Shown here one piece after another: positions 5,835 through 7,358 of a DNA stretch of 7,358 nt (positions are counted from its first letter, which is position 1; the number at the start of each line of letters is the position of its first letter). Source of the stretch: Xanthobacteraceae bacterium (GTDB lineage: Bacteria > Pseudomonadota > Alphaproteobacteria > Rhizobiales > Xanthobacteraceae). The notes under the pieces were generated by a model that was not told the DNA's origin, did no database searches, and worked only from the letters and a program-made list of their open reading frames with translations. Where the stretch lies: assembly GCA_030037185.1 (NCBI GenBank), contig JASHRR010000567.1, forward strand, positions 1 to 7,358. Direction: 5' to 3'. The translations under genes and the position numbers were made by a program.

Positions 5835-6479
5835 TCAGCGGCCGACAATCATGGCGCGCAGGCTCTTCGGCACAAGAACCGAGAGCGTGATGTGGACCAG
5901 CAGGAAGCCGACGATCGTCGCCATCGCAAAAAAATGCACGAAGCGCGCCGCATCATATCCGCCGAATAGCGCCACCACCTCCTGCAGCTGCACCGGCTTC
6001 CAGATCGAGGCGCCTGACGCAGCCGCTACGGCCCCGGCCGCAATCACGCCTGCGTACAACAGCCGCTGCACGCCATTGTAGACCGAAAGATCGTCGTGAG
6101 AAAGCTTGCCCGTCAAGGCGGCGCTGAGATCGCGCATCACATCGCTTGCCCGGATCGGCAACAGCTTGCGCCGGAATCGCCCGGTCAGGATACCGAGCGC
6201 CACATAGACTACTCCGTTTGCCGCAAGGAGCCACATGGCGGCGAAGTGCCAGAGCAACGCCCCCGGAAGCCCGTCGAACGCGTCCCCGATGGTGATCGCG
6301 GGCGGAAACGTAAACGGGAAAAGCGGCGATGCGTTGTAAATGCGCCAGCCCGACGTGATCATCACGAACATGGCAATGACGTTGATCCAGTGGGTGATCC
6401 GAACCCAGGGCGGATGTATCGCGCTTGACGGCACCTTGGGAAGGTCCGTGAATTTGGCGTCTGCAGTCTGTGACGACAT
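5835..6479 (-). CDS. Four-helix cytochrome b subunit (cytochrome b561 / Ni-hydrogenase b type)
   Basis: A 214-residue integral membrane protein with four predicted helices, at about residues 30-48, 76-98, 138-156 and 180-202. Histidines suited to ligate two b-type hemes lie in or at the helices: His30 (RITHWINV), His78 (LLWHFAAMW), His182 (RFVHFFAM) and His196 (LLVHITLS). This matches the b-type membrane subunits of formate dehydrogenases, hydrogenases and thiosulfate reductase-like enzymes, not the six-helix MsrQ/ferric reductase type. It probably passes electrons between quinol and the Moco protein encoded 47 nt downstream. The ATG at 6479 has AAGGA 6 nt upstream. It is the first gene of the minus-strand series and is divergent from the MaoC gene, so its promoter lies in 6480-6603. 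The direction of electron flow cannot be read from sequence. Confidence 0.9.
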   Translation of the reverse strand: MSSQTADAKFTDLPKVPSSAIHPPWVRITHWINVIAMFVMITSGWRIYNASPLFPFTFPPAITIGDAFDGLPGALLWHFAAMWLLAANGVVYVALGILTGRFRRKLLPIRASDVMRDLSAALTGKLSHDDLSVYNGVQRLLYAGVIAAGAVAAASGASIWKPVQLQEVVALFGGYDAARFVHFFAMATIVGFLLVHITLSVLVPKSLRAMIVGR

Positions 6480-6603
6480 CTCGGGTCCTTAGATTCCGGA
6501 TACCACCGGCCGCATCCAAATATCCAATGCATCGCGCGAACATGCTAAGGTCACATGGCCGGGGTTCGCGCACATTTGCAGCAATCCACCACGAGACATC
6601 ATC
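6480..6603. promoter_or_regulatory. Divergent promoter region, cytochrome b / MaoC gene
   Basis: This 124-base gap must contain both outward promoters. It holds a direct repeat ATCCAA (6514-6519 and 6522-6527, 8-nt period) and an inverted pair GGATA (6498-6502) / TATCC (6521-6525). These could be regulator sites, but no factor is recognisable and no -35/-10 pair is convincing. Confidence 0.4.
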
Positions 6604-7358
6604 ATGATCAAGAACCATCCCGGCAATTACTTCGAGGATTTCCGCCTCGGCCAGGTGATCACCCACGCGACGCCGCGCACCGTCACGGCGGGCGACGTCG
6701 CGCTCTACACGGGGCTGTACGGGTCGCGGTTCGCGGTGCAGTCGTCAGATCAATTTGCCCGCGCGATCGGCTATCCACACGCTCCGCTCGACGACCTTCT
6801 GGTCTTTAACGTGGTGTTCGGCAAGACCGTCCCGGATATCTCTCTCAACGCCGTCGCCAACCTCGGCTATGCGAACTGCCGCTTTCTTGCGCCGGTGTTT
6901 CCCGGCGACACGCTCTCGGCAAAATCGGAAATCATCGGCCTCAACGAGAACTCGAACCGGAAAACCGGCGTCGTCTACGTCCGTTCGACCGGGTTCAATG
7001 CGGCCGGCGGCGCTGTGGTGGACTATATCCGCTGGGTGATGGTGCGAAAGCGGGACGAGGCCGCTCCGCCGCCCGGCAAAAGCGTACCTGCGTTGCCGGA
7101 GCGGGTTGCAGCCGGCGAGCTCGGCGCCGCCTGCCCGCCAGTCGCTGCCGCCGCATACGACCTCGCGCTCGCCGGCAGCTGTCGCAAGTTTGACGATTAT
7201 GCGCCCGGCGAACGCATCGACCACGTGGACGGGATGACCGTGGAAGAAGCCGAGCACCAGCTCGCCACCCGCCTCTATCAGAATACTGCGAGGATTCATT
7301 TCAACCAATTCACCGAGGCAAAGGGGCGGTTCGGCCGCCGGCTGATCTATGGCGGGCA
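6604..7358 (+). CDS. mch: Mesaconyl-CoA hydratase-like protein (MaoC family), N-terminal part
   Basis: The first 251 residues of a double-hotdog MaoC family hydratase, usually about 340 residues, cut by the right edge. NYFEDFRLGQ (8-17), HATPRTVTAGDVALYTGLYGSRF (21-43), VFGKTVPDISLNAVANLGYA (71-90) and YIRWVMVRKRD (141-151) resemble mesaconyl-CoA hydratase (Mch) of the ethylmalonyl-CoA pathway as I recall it from Rhodobacter. That enzyme reversibly hydrates mesaconyl-C1-CoA to beta-methylmalyl-CoA in the cytosol during acetate assimilation without isocitrate lyase. The second hotdog begins near 195 (KFDDYAPGERI), and YQNTARIHF (225-233) sits where the hydratase motif is expected, with His232 the likely catalytic residue. 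The ATG at 6604 has only a weak GAGA 8 nt upstream, but no other start gives the family N-terminus. Related diacid-CoA hydratases are the alternative. Confidence 0.85.
   Translation, partial: MIKNHPGNYFEDFRLGQVITHATPRTVTAGDVALYTGLYGSRFAVQSSDQFARAIGYPHAPLDDLLVFNVVFGKTVPDISLNAVANLGYANCRFLAPVFPGDTLSAKSEIIGLNENSNRKTGVVYVRSTGFNAAGGAVVDYIRWVMVRKRDEAAPPPGKSVPALPERVAAGELGAACPPVAAAAYDLALAGSCRKFDDYAPGERIDHVDGMTVEEAEHQLATRLYQNTARIHFNQFTEAKGRFGRRLIYGG

Noticed and set aside
5835..6479. MsrQ assignment for the cytochrome b gene
   Set aside because: It has four helices with the His pattern of cytochrome b561/hydrogenase b subunits, not the six-helix ferric reductase-like MsrQ.
6745..7308. 187-codon minus-strand ORF at the right edge
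   Set aside because: It is fully antisense to the mesaconyl-CoA hydratase-like gene, which has clear family motifs.
1..7358. Mobile elements, CRISPR array, tRNA or toxin-antitoxin pair
   Set aside because: No transposase, integrase, long terminal repeats, regular spacers or tRNA-like cloverleaf were found; coding density and codon style are uniform across the window.

Overview
The window reads as ordinary chromosome from a GC-rich alphaproteobacterium, most likely of the order Hyphomicrobiales and Bradyrhizobium- or Rhodopseudomonas-like. This is inferred from the protein character (asd, leuB, mesaconyl-CoA hydratase), the codon bias and the GC-rich intergenic palindromes; no database search was possible. 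I see no mobile element, phage gene, CRISPR array, rRNA or tRNA.

Layout, left to right. (1) The left edge holds the N-terminal part of a CitE-like CoA ester lyase on the minus strand, reading out of the window. (2) A DUF429 (RNase H-like fold) gene on the plus strand is divergent from it and convergent with asd. (3) asd, aspartate-semialdehyde dehydrogenase, is on the minus strand; its upstream gap contains several GC-rich hairpins with competing arms. (4) A small predicted exported Pro/Ala-rich protein is on the plus strand. (5) A minus-strand series follows, in transcription order: a four-helix cytochrome b, a Tat-exported molybdopterin oxidoreductase of the sulfite oxidase/YedY superfamily, a GNAT acetyltransferase, and leuB (3-isopropylmalate dehydrogenase). 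(6) The right edge holds the first ~251 codons of a mesaconyl-CoA hydratase-like MaoC protein on the plus strand, also reading outward.

How the genes work together. asd (aspartate family: Lys, Met, Thr, DAP) and leuB (leucine) are housekeeping biosynthesis genes. The cytochrome b and the Moco protein form a two-gene redox module, with the cytochrome probably exchanging electrons between the quinone pool and the exported Moco enzyme. It resembles MsrPQ in concept but not in its membrane partner. The two edge genes could both serve the ethylmalonyl-CoA pathway of C2 assimilation: mesaconyl-CoA hydration at the right edge, and malyl-CoA-type lyase or thioesterase chemistry at the left.

The points most worth a second look are the cytochrome b/Moco pair with a possible Tat-lipoprotein anchor, the mutually exclusive hairpins upstream of asd, the small exported protein, and a 14-bp perfect palindrome just upstream of the acetyltransferase. 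I did not find convincing evidence of a wholly new system.
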